DNA of 64,000 bases from Gnetum montanum. Its lineage: Eukaryota; Streptophyta; Gnetopsida; Gnetales; Gnetaceae. Below, in pieces: positions 1-11,499 of this stretch. The stretch covers positions 1,081,604-1,145,603 of the forward strand of contig MNCI01034769.1 in NCBI GenBank assembly GCA_015680685.1. The letters are read 5' to 3'. Positions within the stretch are counted from its first letter, which is position 1; each line of letters opens with the position of its first letter. The notes under the pieces are model-generated. The model worked only from the letters and a program-made list of their open reading frames with translations, made no database searches and was not told where the DNA came from. Position numbers and translations under genes: made by a program.

Positions 1-293
1 TATATTACATTTTTTCCATTTGTTCATGCTTATTTTCATGGTTACATATTCTGATGTGTTTCTATCATTGTGCATCCCACGCTTTCTTCCATTTCAATCT
101 TCACATGTAACATTTTAAAACCATTATTCACAAAAGGTTATTATACACCATGTAAGTCCATGTCTGATCGACCAGACCATTTAGGGCACCCCTTTTCCGT
201 CTTTTCCAGCACGTCCCTCCAGTGGACTCGGGGTTAGGCTTTGCGCCTAGCAACCTCTCGATGTTCCAGCCACTAACATTTTTAAAAATTTTT
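1..293 (+). repeat. Element 1 5' LTR, 3' end only
   Basis: These bases align with the last ~300 bases of the LTR that ends at 33228 (shared stretches near 20-130 and 32945-33065, and again near 150-290 and 33090-33220). The window opens inside the LTR, so most of it lies off the left edge. The end at 293 is set by aligning the ACATTTTTA-rich tails and by the primer-binding sequence starting a few bases later. The left copy ends in a T-run instead of the ACA seen in the right copy, so its terminal CA appears mutated. Confidence 0.85.
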
Positions 294-299
294 GTTTTT

Positions 300-317
300 T
301 GGTGCTAGAAGGAGGGC
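300..317 (+). promoter_or_regulatory. Primer-binding site, element 1
   Basis: TGGTGCTAGAAGGAGGGC sits six bases after the LTR end. The same 18 bases follow the LTR of element 2 (15118-15135) and appear on the minus strand in element 3 (53074-53093). Starting with TGG is expected for a site pairing with the CCA end of a tRNA primer. I do not assign the tRNA. Confidence 0.75.
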
Positions 318-497
318 TTGAACCATTGTGTTCCTTCTTTGCTTCATGGGTAGTCCTGCATGCATTCTGTACCCCTCTACTAGCACCCAGTTAGTGTAGA
401 TGTGACACCCCTGTGGTTTCCTGCACACCAGTTGGTACAAATCGATCCCAGTCAGTGGTTCCTTTGGAACCCTGTGGGATGAAATCCCCAGCACCAT

Positions 498-650
498 CTA
501 CTGTGTTACACTGCCTACTATGTTGCACCATCTACTATGTTACGTTTCCTACTACATTGCACCATCTACTGTGTTACACTACCTACTACGTTCCACCCTC
601 TACTATGTTACGCTATCCACTATGATACGCTGTCCACTTTGTTACGCTAC
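498..650 (+). repeat. 17-bp tandem array in element 1 leader
   Basis: Nine consecutive 17-base units resemble CTACTATGTTACGCTAT, with substitutions but no obvious change of length. They lie in the untranslated leader between the primer-binding site and gag. The units carry the TACGCTA word that recurs elsewhere in element 1. Open frames crossing this array are by-products of the 17-base period. Element 3 has an unrelated 26-bp array at the same place in its leader. Confidence 0.85.
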
Positions 651-869
651 CTATGTCCTATGTGGTGTAGAAACCCTGTTAGCGTAGTAGTCTTTCTCAG
701 CATAGTAGGTGTAACAGTAAAGAAAACCAGTTTCCAACACTTTCAAGCGTACCCAATTTTAGCCTAGCATCCTTATGGTTTTCAACTATAACCTCTTAGC
801 ATAAAAACGTGTTGTTTGCAACTGTTTCTTACAAGTATCTTTCCTGTTTGTACCTTTTCATTATAGAAA

Positions 870-3545
870 ATGAATCCTATTACCATTGCAGTTTCTACCT
901 TGAGTTTGGAGGTGCCTCACTTTGTTCCACCCATGACAAATTCCGAGCGACCGCCTAGCCCATTGTGGGTACTGTGGCAGTCCCTTAAATTGCAACAACA
1001 ATTCCCTGAACGTTTGCTCCAATATGAAGAGCAATATAATTTTTTGTGTGCAAAAGCCCAAGAGAATCTACTATTAGACTATCAGGAATTCAAAGAAAAA
1101 TGTAACTTCAAGTTCATCCACCAAAACGGGAGGGAGCTCATTCCTGCTCCTAATGCCACTATCCCACTGACCGAAACATATCAATGGATGTTAAACCAAC
1201 TTGTGCAATTAAGTAGGTCAAGAGAATGGAAAACAACGTCCCACTATGAGGAACCATTTCAAGATGGGCAAGAGGAGTTGGACTCCTACTTTGAAGGTGG
1301 TGGCCTGATCTACACCATGGCTATCCCTTCCACCTCTATCTTCCAATCGAAATAGCTCCTATCTTCTGCCTCCTTTACTACTGCCACGAAATTGCCACAG
1401 CCCAAACTCTCTTTAGTGATGGTTATTCATGAAATGTTTTCAACATATCAACATGTAGGCCCTTCAACTTCATTCCCAATTACCCTTTCTTCCCAATCTG
1501 TCCACATACAACATCCAACATCAGTGATGTCTACGTTTCCATATGTGCACACTATGCCTGCATCACAACTGCACATGGGTTCTACTTCTATCCCCTCATC
1601 TACACACATCCCACCACCAGTAGTAGGCCCAACCTCAACCGCATGGTGGATGGCAACGACTTCCTTCCCTACCATCCAACTGTCTCAAATGTCACACTAT
1701 GTGCAACCCCAAGCCTATCAAGTTCCACACACAATCCAACCAAACACAGGGTTGTGGGCCATCCCACCTACTAGGAAAGTAACTATCCTTATGGCACCAC
1801 CAATCATAGTCACCCCGGTAGCACCACCTACTGGGATGTGGGCTACTCAGGTGACACCACTTGTAGGAGCTGCTCCAATGGTGCCCCCCATGGAATTGGT
1901 AGCCGCCCCAACCACACCACCCATGATGGCTACTCCAGTTGCCCCGCAACCCCCTGTGACACCCCCAGGTCTGGACCAAGATTTCTAGCTCATCCAAACC
2001 CTTACTGAAGAAATTAAATAGCTTAAAGCTGGTAGCTCAGAAACAGTCCAGGTCACGGACTTCTATTAGGATGACCCAATTAGTCCAACTGTTCCTATGC
2101 TAACATTGCCTCCTGGTGTGAAAATGCTCTAGTTCACAAAATACAATGGAGAGGGTCATCCGAATGCCCACCTGGCTACATTCAGGTCTGAATCCCTACT
2201 ACTATAGCCATGGCCTCATGCCATCATCCATGTATTTGCCATGTCCTTAAAAGGTAAAGCCTTAAACTAGTACCATGTGCCTCCCTATGCCTCAATCTTA
2301 ATGTTGGAATAGCTATTAAGCTCGTTTGTAACTCACTTTAAGTATAACCTGAAGCTGGAAGTCACTTTGGATCAACTTATGCACATTAAACAAGAGCCAC
2401 TAGAATCCATGTAAAAGTTCACACAACGATGGAGCGCTACCCTAAATAAAATTTGTGAACTGATTGCCGAGGCCCATTTACTAACCATTTTCAATGGTGT
2501 GGTAAATGATTTCATTAAATCCAAGCTATACTACCTGGCTTTGCATTCCCTTAGCCAGGCATTCGCTCAAACCAAGAGTATCCAAGATGCGACAGAAGCT
2601 AGTAGGAATCCAAGCTATGTAGCATATAAAAACACACACACAAAGAAGGACAAGGAGAGAGGCAAAGCCATGACAACCACAATGGCTACTATAGCCCATG
2701 AAACCAATAAAGATAAACATAGGGATAAGGCATCTAAAACTCATGACACAACCAACATAGCACCCAACCCTAGTAGCACTAGCCAACCTTCAACCTTAGC
2801 AACTACCGTCCAAATTTTGGCAAGGCCAAATTTTCAGTGCAAGGACTGTTCAAAATATACTCCATTACCAATCAAGCCATCTAAGCTTCTAAAAAAATTG
2901 CTGGGAGTTGGGCACATTCAACATAAATAGATGTCAGGGGAGGCTCTCAAACGACATCAGACGTACTGTGAAGTCCTTTGTGACCCCTCTATGGTTATGC
3001 TTAACAACCCACCAATACCTAAAATCTTTAGACTAGAGCGCTTTTGCAATTATCATCAAGTATGCAGGCATGACATAGACTATTTCTTGGCACTAAAAGA
3101 TTATATTCAACAAATGATCGATCAAGGTAAGTTGATCCTTGATGAGAGCAGTCTTATCAGACTCAAAAAATAATCGATGAATGTTTACAAGAATCCTCTG
3201 AATGCTAACAATGTAGGTTACACTATCAATGCCATTGGCATTAACGATAACATGAAGTCACAACATGAGCCATTTGTGGTTTGTGTACCTGCCCGCAACC
3301 CTGAAGCATCAACAAAAACTAGGTTGCAAATCCCGTTTATCATTAAAGTCCCTCCTCATACATCTATCACATCTTTTGTACTTAAGACTACGCCACATGC
3401 TACCACAAAAACTCAGGTACCTTTCATTATCAAGGTGCCTAAGCATATAGCTCCTTCTACAACCCAAGGTCCAATGATAGGAAATACATCACAATGTTCC
3501 CATTCGAGGAAATGTGAAGAGCATCTAGCAGATAAGATGGCTAGA
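870..3545 (+). pseudogene. gag: Element 1 Gag, broken
   Basis: The start at 870 aligns with the Gag N-terminus of element 2. The order is an N-terminal region with PAPNATIPLTETYQ; a proline-, valine- and methionine-rich stretch (1392-1985); the retrotransposon Gag core (about 2060-2600, FTKYNGEGHPNAHLATFRS and VTHFKYNLKLEVTLDQL); a Lys/Thr-rich linker; a C..H..GH..C region (FCNYHQVCRHDIDY, last Cys lost); and a C-terminal part with repeated PFIIKVP motifs. At least ten in-frame stops interrupt it, most in the core, several where element 2 has Gln or Trp. Protease follows in a different frame. The product would have formed virus-like particles; this copy cannot. Confidence 0.85.
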
Positions 3546-3547
3546 GA

Positions 3548-4675
3548 ATGCACTGCGTTGGGCCCCCTAAGCCCAGCCCTCTATCAACCATGCCCATGAC
3601 TTCATCATCGAAGGCTACGGGTAATAACATACACACGCAACCACCATCCTCTGAGCCAACAAAACTTGTCATTCAATTCAAACCCACTCCTCCTTGGGAG
3701 ATTCGCCTTTTAGGGCTCATAGAAGAAGCAAAGATGAGCAAACAACTAGACCATGGGCAAGACTTCCTAGATGCGCTTTCTCAAGTTAAACAAGCTTTAA
3801 AGAAAAAGAACACAACATTAAGCTGGTATGACCTAGTAATAACTTATATGGTGCACCGTGAGGCTTTAATTCACATGTTAGCATCCATTTCGATTAGCGA
3901 GGACATGCCAGCCAAGGAGAAAGCTATTAATGCCATCATGCTTCCTACTGTGGCCAAATAACCATGGCCGACCCAGTTAACATTTCAAGACAAGGCCATC
4001 AAAGATGACCCTAAAAAGGGTTAAGTGACTACCGCCCCCATGTTTATCACAATTTGGGTGGGTCAATACAAAATTCGCAAAGTACATGTTGATGACAAGG
4101 CTACCACTAATGTGATCCCATTTCCCATTATTGACAAGTTAGGCCCGATGGACCAAATTAAGCCCACAGTAACTTCTTATCTGAAATCATTTAATGGAGC
4201 ACGTGTCATAGTCAAAGGTACTATTAACATCCACTGTGTGGTGGGGGACTAGTTCACTACCAGCACAGAATTCATTGTGCTAGAGGAGATGCCCAGGTTT
4301 AACTTGATCTTGGGGAAATCATGGTTAGCCCAATTAAGAGCTATCTCCTCACCCATACACCAAGAAATCCACCTACCCTATGCGAGTGGAGAAGTGATGA
4401 TCTTTGGTGATGAAATAGCCCCATAGGCTATAAATAATATAGACATAGAACAAGGGTCAGAGATAGAAATCTCTGAAAATGCATCACCCATCCACAATGA
4501 ACCCCCACGTTCAACAAATGAGCCACCCAAAACTTCCAACTTAGAATAGGAAACCACTTGGGATGAATTACCTTTCCAAATAGCAGATGACAACATAGAG
4601 GAATATCACCATGAAGCTTCTCGGCCATATGCTCTGCCTAGCCCACAATGGGTTAGGAAACAATTGCATAATTAG
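3548..4675 (+). pseudogene. pro: Element 1 protease region, broken
   Basis: This matches the protease segment of elements 2 and 3: a leader (DALSQVKQALKKKNTTLSWY), then MFITIWVGQYKIRKVHVDDK, which should hold the active site, then RFNLILGKSWLAQLRA and SSPIHQEIHLPYASGEV. The active-site triplet reads DDK here and DDG in elements 2 and 3, so the glycine is lost. Stops occur near 3960, 4024, 4251, 4424 and 4548, and the segment ends at 4673-4675. It is in a different frame from gag. A motif array begins about 140 bases downstream. Confidence 0.8.
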
Positions 4676-4811
4676 ATTCTACCTCTAATTCACTCACATG
4701 AATGCTTGGTCTTAAAACTCTTGTTTCTTTAGTCTTGATTTTGCATTATGTTCACTATTTTCATTATGTACACTGTTTGCATCATGACCATCGTTTGCAT
4801 TAATTATCCCA

Positions 4812-5012
4812 AAAATGGCCCGGAATGGCCTTAAACTATTGCCACGGCCTGGAATGGCCTTAAACTATCACCATGGCTCAGAATGGCCTTACACTACCAC
4901 TACGACCTGCTAAGGCCTAAAACTGGCAACCAACCTTAAAAAATTACATTGCAATGGCCTGAGATGGCCCTAAACTAGCAATGGCTTGAAATGGCCTTAA
5001 ACTAGAACAAGG
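4812..5012 (+). repeat. TTAAACTA motif array A, element 1
   Basis: Six copies of a degenerate unit, best seen as GAATGGCCTTAAACTA, spaced roughly 20-60 bases apart between the end of protease and the 3' end of the antisense gene. Equivalent arrays sit at the same place in element 2 (19303-19600) and, inverted, in element 3 (47960-48215). No coding role is apparent. Confidence 0.85.
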
Positions 5013-5159
5013 AGCCCACAAGAGGCACATTAATAAAATATTAACCAAAAAAAATAAAATAAATGTTTCACTTTTTATTCTTCATTAGATTTGAGTCCAT
5101 ACAATAAGGGTTACAAAAAAATAATAAAATGAAAAAACAAAAATAAAAATTCTTTGCAT

Positions 5160-7429
5160 GTCACGCTACAAGTCTTTGGAAGTATTTTCATCTCTTGCTC
5201 CACTAGGTCCTACATCTTCATTTGGATCTTCATTTGACTCAATAGTGTAGTGGTGTCCTCAACTGTCATATGCCCCTCAAGTGCTAGGGCACACTCTGTG
5301 AAAGGATCATCGGCAGTAGGGGCCTCTTCCTCCACAGCAAGGGCCTCCTCCTTTGCAACGAGGGCCTCTTCTTCTTCTATAACAGGGGCCTCTACCTCAG
5401 GGGCCAAAGCTTCTTCTTCTTCTTCTATTAAACACGTCTAAAGTAAGCATGCTATTCTAACATAAGGGGGAGGGGTAGCTAAAAAGATAATTAAATCATG
5501 TTTACCAAAAAATGTAGGTTGCACTTTATGGACCTTGATCCACAACCTTCTACCTCTTTCTTCACTAGTGCATGGAGGTTCTTCCACAAGACGAGACTTC
5601 TTGCGTTGCAACCTTGATTTCACTATTTTAGCAATAAGATGCACCCCCTTAGTGCATTTCCTGTGTTAGTAGGGGATGCCTCTCCAATGTTGTCTAGTGC
5701 ACGAAAGGGTCATCCCACCTGATCCTTCATTGTTATTGAGAGAGACTCCCCAATAGCTTCTGCGGGATCTTGGGATCGAGTGGTGCAGAATACTTGGCAA
5801 ATCCATGGTTTGGATATCTAGGTACGATCTTGCTACACCCAAACGCCATTCTCTCGAACCACCAAGAATTCAGCAAACCATCATAAGAAAGCTATAAAGA
5901 AGGCGAAGTGTACATTGAAACATGCATCAAGCTTCTCACGAAGCTTAACCATTTCAGCCCACAAGCCTTTGGAGAGGTACTTGGCCTAATTATAGCAAGT
6001 CCCTTCTTCCATGACATCCCTCATAATCCAAGCCTACTCTACTCCAAGAATTTTCCCTTGGGAGAGTAACTTGGGAAAACCATGAGCCCAGAAGTTAAGG
6101 TAAACCTTTTGGGCTACCTCTAACCTGACCTTATGCACGTAAATCCCTTTTGATCTTTTCTTGTCCCTAGCCATGCTTCTATATCCCCTTGATGGTTTAA
6201 ATCCTTGCTAGTCTTATCCCCTATAGGTAGACCATCAGAGGGAACACCGAAGAGATCTGCAAAAAGGTTGTCAATAATCTCAAACACCACCTGCACATTG
6301 TGAACCCATGTGGAGAAGTGGTCAGCCTTTTCTGAAAAAGAATTAATGAGGGAGAGCATTTCCATTACTAGAACACTAGGATTCACTGCTAAAAATAGGT
6401 CCATCAACCCAACCTCCTAAACATTATGAACAAGGGTGGCTGGGGCCCCATTGTAGAGCCAATGTTGTGTCTTGTCCACTTCCCCATACTTAAAAAAGAG
6501 GTTAGTTTTGTCACGTTCGAATTTTCCTACTACTGCAATAATCAATGACAAAATCAACAAAAAGCAAAAAAAAAATTAATCACTTGAACACATGAAAGCA
6601 AATGCATAATCTAACACAACTGGGTGTGAATGGCATAGGAAATGGTGGGATTTCCACTAGAACATCCTCCACGGTAAGTGCTTGGTGGGATGTCCATTCG
6701 CCATCCAACCATCCAGGTTCTTTGCATTTCACATAGAACTTAGCATACTTGGTTGGATAGGTTCTAAAGTTGGCCCCAAGTTGTTCTATGACGTTGGCGT
6801 GCACATTCTAAAAAAAGAGAACTCTTGTAGGGCTATTTGGTCCAATGCCAATGTCCCCTCTTTATCTTGAAGACCATCCTTATCGATTACAAACCTAGTA
6901 GCATGCAGAATACAGTAAGCATTTCAACTATGCAAGAGAAATGATACACCATGTCTAAAACATCTTCATAGGACTCAACAGCCAACATAGTAGACAGTCC
7001 CAGGTGGATTTTGGAAGAAAGTACCCATGTGATGGGCAATGAATAATGTGTTGTATTTATGATAGCATTTAAATTCAAGCATGGCCAAAACCTAAGACAA
7101 GCTTCTTAAGCCTTTTAGGCACCGATTTGATCCTCTTGCCTCTTCTCCTTCAATGGACCCATCAACCATAAACTTTAAGATGCTTCAATTTACCCTAGGC
7201 AACAGCATTTCGACCAGAACACTGGTAGTCTCAGCTAAAAAGTGTGACCATACCATCACACTGAAGTGGTGAAGGTGGAATTCTAAGAATTCCCGCTCAC
7301 CTTCCTAAAACCAAACTACCTGGTCCCTTACTCACTCATGGGGAGGGGGGGATGTTGGCCACAAGGGCACTCAGGCAGCACAAAACCCCTACTAGCTCAA
7401 GTACAATCAAGATGGGTTTCAACGTGACC
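5160..7429 (-). pseudogene. Antisense multi-exon gene, element 1 copy, decayed
   Basis: This is the third and most degraded copy of the antisense gene best seen at 19793-23939. Recognisable parts on the minus strand are exon 2 (from 7429, LKPILIVLELVGV, to about 6990, NPPGTVYYVG frame-shifted), exon 3 (6894 to about 6621, CKEPGWLDGEWTSHQALTVE), exon 4 (from 6532, KYGEVDKTQHWL, through VVFEIIDNLFADLFGVPSDG, to about 5450) and an acidic exon 5 (about 5440-5210, EEEALVAKEEALAVEEEAPT). Acceptor sites at exons 2, 3 and 4 give the same phases as in element 2. Stops and frameshifts are frequent. I could not find exon 1 or exons 6-8, so the 3' third seems deleted or diverged. Function unknown. Confidence 0.75.
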
Positions 7430-7594
7430 CTACATGGCATAGCACAAAGCATTAGTATAGTGTTCAAGTGATGATTACTGAATAACATAGCATAGCCCCT
7501 ATTGTACAAGTTTTTCCCAAGTATGAAACAGTATGTCCCTGGCATGATGAAACAAAGCCAAACATTTGTCAAGTCTAAGTTCCACTTTTACGAA

Positions 7595-7960
7595 TTGTCC
7601 CGCGTAGCGTAGTAGCTACAATACATGCAGCGTAGCAAGGTGTTATGCGTAGCATAGCAAGTACACCCTGCACAGCATAGCGGCTATGTTACACATAGCG
7701 TAGTAGATACACCCTGCAAAACGTAGCAGCTATGTTATGCACAGTGTAGTGTAGCAAGTACACTTTGCATAGAGTAGTAGCTGTGTTACATGTGGCATGG
7801 TGTGATGACCTCACCCCATGCAGCGTAGCAACGTAGAAAGTATGATAGATATAATAATGCAACAAGCATAACAACATAGTAGGTACAACACTATAACAAG
7901 CATAGTAGCATAGTGGGTCTATCAGCGTAGCAACGTAATGGTGTAGTGTAAGAACCAACG
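7595..7960. repeat. GCGTAG word array upstream of the element 1 antisense gene
   Basis: About 365 bases dominated by variants of GCGTAGTAGCTA, GCAGCGTAGCA and CATAGCGTAGTAG in loose units of roughly 35-45 bases (for example around 7600, 7640, 7690, 7735 and 7825). It lies upstream of exon 2 of the antisense gene, where its promoter or first exon would be expected. The same word family makes up the palindromes in this element's LTR and appears in its leader array. Confidence 0.8.
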
Positions 7961-8895
7961 AAAACACAAGTCTGTCAGTCACAATGTCAAAACTAACATG
8001 GCCTAAGAAAAATATGTAGCATTTGCACAACCCAAACCATAGCTCGTTGCATGGAATGTAACAAGAAATAAATCAAGAACTATCTCCACACGTGCTACAA
8101 TACCCAGGATGCATGTTATGCTACCTAGAGTGTGTACTACGCTGCTCATAATCCTTCAAACCTTTGGGGTGGTGCATCATCCATTCCCAACAATGGTGGT
8201 TAGGGCAGCACCGTGTGCCAACCGTAGCATGGCGATTACCACAACCGCTGTGGCCAAAGTAGCAACAACCACGGTGTAGCGGCTAAAGTGGAAACCAAAG
8301 CAATAATAATAGTCATGGCATACTAATAGTAATGACTGTAGAAACCAAGATGTAGTGACTATACTAACAATCCCACTCAATAAATTGCACAATGTAAGCA
8401 AAGGTAGCGTAGCGACTTACCAGGTGGATGGGGCTTCCTGTTGTTCCTAAATACGTGCCTTGGGGAGACATTACAAGGTGTGTACCCCTTCCTCCACATT
8501 GGCAAGACCTTGATGCCTACGTTTTCTCTTGTGCACCATCATCCTATTGACAAAATTAGCTGTATTGATCACTACGCTGCCTCTTTTTCTGAACCATGCT
8601 ACGGTTTAGGTGTTGGCTCTAATAGTGAAAATGATAAGATTACCATGGGTAATCCCCTATTTATAGCCTATAACATGACACCACCTGTTACCTTTCAGGG
8701 CATTCCTTGTCCCACACGTAACATGGGACATTCCATGTCCCACACATAACGCAAAATGCCCCTATCCCCTGCAGCATAGCATGAAACACCCTTGTCCCTT
8801 GCAGCGTAGCATGGGACACCCAGGTCTACTTTAGTGTATCACATAGCTACAGCGTAGGACATAAATAATCTAAAATTTTCACCTTATTTTTTATA
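7961..8895. other. Element 1 spacer with no recognised gene
   Basis: This lies between the GCGTAG array and the motif array before RT. It holds scattered GCATAG/GCGTAG words (near 8100-8150, 8270, 8400 and 8770-8840). I see no protein similarity; a 102-codon frame at 8441-8749 has no counterpart in elements 2 or 3. It probably corresponds to upstream sequence of the antisense gene. Confidence 0.5.
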
Positions 8896-9046
8896 ATGTG
8901 GCCCAGTGACAGTCTGCTACAACCTTAAACAGGAAATTCTAACTTATAGTGTTGCTCAATCATAGTCTGCTATGACCTTAAAATGGAAATTTTGGAGTTC
9001 CTTTTATGATTTTTTTGAAGTGATGGTCTACTAAGACCTTAAACTG
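8896..9046 (+). repeat. TTAAACTGG motif array B, element 1
   Basis: Three units about 65 bases apart resemble GTCTGCTACGACCTTAAACT, ending just upstream of the RT reading frame. This is the second of three array positions and matches 42575-42690 in element 3. In element 2 only one unit remains here (near 24181), next to a deletion. Confidence 0.8.
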
Positions 9047-9127
9047 GCTACTTTTTAACATCGCATAATTACTCTACATATATTTCATTGCATGTTGCTA
9101 TTTTAATTAGGTATCACTTAACTTTGT

Positions 9128-10860
9128 TTGTTTACCTATTACTACAGGTCTAGAAAAATGACTATACATGATGATCTTCATTCGCCCTTAATTTTGATAG
9201 GGCCCCACGGAAAGTTCATGAGATGCTTGAACGTAGAGTCAGGAGATTTTGAGTCATCCCCTTGTGACATCAACATAGCATCCTTAGAAACATCCCCAAA
9301 CTTGCCTGAACATCTAGTCCAAGCCTTAGATTTAGAGGCCAGTGATGTAACTGAGGACCTCCTTATCGAAATCCTCATGACTACATCTAAAGGAGAGGCA
9401 AGAATGTTAAAGGTTAGCTCTTTGCTAGTGTCACAGGTTCAACAAAACATCTCCAGAGTCCTCAATGACGATGCTAAAGTGTTTGCATGGTCATATGAAG
9501 ATATGTCAAGCTTAGACCCACGCATCATCCAACACAATATCATACTATACCCACATGTCAAGGAAGTCAAACAAAAAGCCCACAAGATTAAACTAGAGAT
9601 TGCCTTAGCTATACGTGGTGAAATCACTAAACTTTATCAGGCTGGGTTCATCTGGGTGATTGACTATTCAGAATCGATATCAAACATCGTTGTCATTTCC
9701 AAGAAGACTGGGGGTATACGAATCTATATAGACTTCTGAGATCTAAATAAGGCAACGATTACGAACGATTTCCCATTACTTAGTATCAACCAACTTATTA
9801 ATACTACGGCAGGCCATGCCTTACTATCCTTCATGGATGGATTTTTAGGCTACAACCAAATCTGCATTAACCTAGAACATTAGCTAGCCACTACCTTCAT
9901 GACCCCTTGAGGAACCTTCTGCTACACAATGATGTCCTTCAGGCTAAAAAATGTCGGAACAATGTACCAATGGGCCATTACTTACATATTTAGCGATTAT
10001 CTTTTAGAAAAGCTAAACAATTACGTGGATGATATAGCCGTTAAATTTGAAAAAGGTACTAACCATGAAAATGACCTAAACTTGGTCCTTCAATGATGTC
10101 ACAAGCATGAACTCTGCCTCAACCCAAGAAAATGTGTTTTCGGAGTTAAAATCGAATGCATGCTAGGCTTCGTGGTGTCAAAAATGGGGATACGTGTAGA
10201 CCCCAATAAAGTTAAGGCTATCATTAACTTGGCACCACCTACCAACCTTAAGGAGTTGCATGGGCTATAGGGTAGGGTGCAATTCATAAGAAGATTTATC
10301 GCAAGGTTAACTAACAAATTGCACCCAATGCAACAGCTGCTTAAAAAAGGGTTAAATTTGAGTGGGAAAACCAATGTCAAGAAGCTTTTGACAACCTAAA
10401 GAAAGAGCTTGCCCATCTTCCCACTGTTTACCCTCCACAAAGAGACAAGCCATTTTACATTTACCTTGACACCTTAGACATGTCTATCGCTGCCTTGCTT
10501 TGCCAAAAGAGAAATGACAATTCCAAAATCCCTATCTATTACCTGAGTCATGCCTTGATAGCTTATGAAGCCAAATACAACAAAGTAGAGAAAAATTATC
10601 TTGCTTTAGTATTTGTGCTTAAGAAATGGAGGAATTACTTGTTTCATAGCCAAGTAAACATTATTTGCAAGAATAACATACTTTGAGCTATTACAACCAA
10701 CATATACGAAAGTAGTAGGATAGCCTGATGAAAGGCCATAACCACAGAATTTGACCTACACTATGTAGCACAACCATCTATAAAAGGTCAAGAAATAGCT
10801 ACACAACTTACAGCCTTGCCTATCAATGACCAGGCAGTGTAGAACCTGAGTTCCTAAATG
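9128..10860 (+). pseudogene. pol: Element 1 reverse transcriptase and RNase H, broken
   Basis: The frame opens just after a CTATTACTACAG sequence that could be a splice acceptor (AG at 9146-9147). An N-terminal extension (MTIHDDLHSPLILIGPHGKF) leads into RT blocks: WVIDYSESISNIVVISKKTG, LLSFMDGFLGYNQI, GTFCYTMMSFRLKN and the catalytic YVDD at 10022-10033. A connection region and Ty3-type RNase H follow (MSIAALLCQKRNDNSKIPIY, then KKWRNYLFHSQVN). Stops occur from 9737 on, and the frame changes near 10350. The N-terminal RT blocks present here are missing from element 2. Confidence 0.85.
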
Positions 10861-10899
10861 AACATGTTAATAGCATAAGCCTAGTACCAACAAACTTTG

Positions 10900-11300
10900 A
10901 AGACATTCTCTACTTTGACGAGGCTTCAACTACACAAGGTGGTAGTGTTGCTGCTATTCTCATATTCCCCTCTAGTAAGATCTAACCTTTTGCATATCAT
11001 TTCACATTCCTTTGCATAAATAATGTGGCGAAATATGAAGGTCTCCTGAGGGGCATCCTAGCAGCCCAGGAGTTGGGTATCCAAAGCTTAGCAATTTGAG
11101 GTGACTCGCAACTAGTCATTAACCAAGTTACAAAGGTATACACTTGCAAAGCACAACATCTACAACCTTACTATGATTTGGCCAAGTACTTGCTAAAGTA
11201 GTTCACAACCCTAGACATCCAACATGTGCCCCGTAGTGAAAACACTATGGTAGATACATTAGCCACATTAGCACTAGGCGTGCCATCACATATGTTTGCT
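10900..11300 (+). pseudogene. pol: Element 1 archaeal-like RNase H, broken
   Basis: This second RNase H is the hallmark of Tat-type gypsy elements. Visible are YFDEASTTQGGSVAAILIF, NVAKYEGLLRGILAAQELG and DSQLVINQVTKVYTCKA, then HVPRSENTMVDTLATLA. The Glu that should follow NVA in the active site is Lys here. Stops interrupt the frame (for example in the DSQ segment). It lies directly after the Ty3-type RNase H, as in elements 2 and 3. Confidence 0.8.
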
Positions 11301-11499
11301 ACTTTGCCTACTTTGATAGTGGAATGCACCGATCCTATTGTTTACACAATGCACATCGCATCTATAAGTGTGGTGCATATTCAAGAATGATATGAAGAGA
11401 TTAAGACATACCTCCAACATGGTGAACCTCCACAGAACCTGACACCCACCCAAAAGGATGCACTACAAAACCAAGCACGAAAATATCTCCTCGTAGGAG

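Noticed and set aside
413-767. Open frames in the element 1 leader
   Set aside because: They arise from the 17-bp tandem array and have no similarity to known proteins.
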